Assembly (NCBI GenBank): GCA_937931645.1
Contig: CALHAR010000007.1
Location: 1-64,000 of the forward strand
Length of the DNA: 64,000 nt
Origin: an uncultured Alphaproteobacteria bacterium
Lineage (GTDB): Bacteria > Pseudomonadota > Alphaproteobacteria > Micavibrionales > Micavibrionaceae
Reading direction: 5' to 3'
This document shows, piece after piece, positions 63,612 to 64,000 of this stretch. Position numbers and translations under genes: made by a program. The notes below the pieces were generated by a model. It did no database searches, was not told the DNA's origin, and saw nothing but the letters and a program-made list of their open reading frames with translations. Numbering within the stretch: position 1 is the first letter of the stretch; every line of letters starts with the position of its first letter.

Positions 63612-64000
63612 ATGGCATTAGATAGAAAAAAATATGGGTATGGTAAAAAAGCCATCGTACGGGATATACGTCCCCTCTATATCCGTTTCGGCGATGCCTT
63701 ACAGAGACCTGCATATGCCCTAACCGTATGTGTTTTAGGGATAGCTTTATTCTTCTTCTTCCCGGGTACTTATTTATTTTCAGACCTTATTTTTATCTTT
63801 TATCTTCTTTTCTTCTGGTGGTTAAACACAAGGGACAGAACACTGCCTGGAAAACTTCCTGTTGGCTCTTCTTACACAGATAAGAACAATATGACCGCCG
63901 GTAAAAATGGAGAAGCTGAAGGTATTCTATTTATTGGTAATGATAAAAAAACAAAACAGCAGGTCTGGTATAGTAACTCTGATGCACGGACTCATGTTCT
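63612..64000 (+). CDS. dotL: DotL/IcmO, type IV coupling ATPase (N-terminal part)
   Basis: The first ~129 codons of dotL, cut off by the window. Two membrane segments (about 38-72: LTVCVLGIALFFFFPGTYLF and IFIFYLLFFWWL), then RTLPGKLPVG and the segment EGILFIGNDKKTKQQVWYSNSDARTHVL, which lies just before the Walker A of Legionella DotL and aligns with it closely (IAFFGNDRKTGEELWFANDDMRTHAL). DotL binds effector chaperones. Downstream is not visible. Confidence 0.88.
   Translation, partial: MALDRKKYGYGKKAIVRDIRPLYIRFGDALQRPAYALTVCVLGIALFFFFPGTYLFSDLIFIFYLLFFWWLNTRDRTLPGKLPVGSSYTDKNNMTAGKNGEAEGILFIGNDKKTKQQVWYSNSDARTHV

Overview
This is an A+T-rich bacterial chromosome segment, most probably from an alphaproteobacterium. 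The evidence is: the 5' end of a 16S rRNA gene; a circularly permuted two-piece tmRNA; COQ9 next to an ABC1/COQ8-type kinase; GapR (DUF2312); an alphaproteobacterial-type SspB; DUF1489; a hemC-hemD-mitofilin-hemY cluster; and a ValRS of the type I associate with Rickettsia. It cannot be placed more finely by reading alone. Genes for a Dot/Icm (type IVB) secretion system at the right edge, plus a separate DotI/IcmL-like gene, suggest a bacterium that interacts with eukaryotic or bacterial partners.

Layout: 1-1.1 kb holds the 16S 5' end (minus strand) with its leader, promoter and a nearby terminator. 1.2-9.8 kb is a surface polysaccharide locus: multi-SLBB export protein, two family 2 glycosyltransferases, a Wzz-like protein, a family 4 glycosyltransferase and an O-antigen ligase/polymerase-like protein, followed by a TauE/SafE permease. 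9.9-12.1 kb has two unknown proteins and a rhomboid protease. 12.1-17 kb is the heme cluster hemC-hemD-mitofilin-hemY. 17-19.7 kb is tsaD, gpsA and a LysE exporter. 19.7-23.5 kb has an unknown coiled-coil protein, gapR, the DotI-like gene and a divergent COQ9/ABC1 kinase pair. 23.5-24.9 kb holds a porin-like gene bounded by a tRNA-Arg gene and a duplicated 3' fragment of it. 25-31 kb has a CBS protein, an ABC ATPase, a hydrolase, sspB and a second O-antigen-ligase-like protein with TPRs. The split tmRNA follows at 31.0-31.4 kb.

31.7-44.2 kb is housekeeping: thyA-folA, mrp, hflK-hflC-DUF2065, degP, a small hydrolase with miaA, then ilvB-ilvN-ilvC preceded by a leader peptide and attenuator, and a DMT transporter. 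44.2-45.7 kb contains two unknown proteins and a short protein like the C-terminus of FlgC.

45.7-54.1 kb is a genomic island ending at tRNA-Gln: tyrosine integrase, HsdR, a fused HsdM-HsdS with a single target-recognition half, a DUF4917 (SIR2-like) protein, a small XRE regulator with apparent operators, an unknown coiled-coil membrane protein, and a truncated large serine recombinase. It looks like a compact defence island.

54.3-61.6 kb returns to core genes: valS, a YaiI-family protein, an RRM protein, a RoxA-like oxygenase, argH, argG and tRNA-Thr. The window closes with dotM/icmP, an unrecognised single-membrane-segment gene, and the start of dotL/icmO, i.e. the type IV coupling complex.
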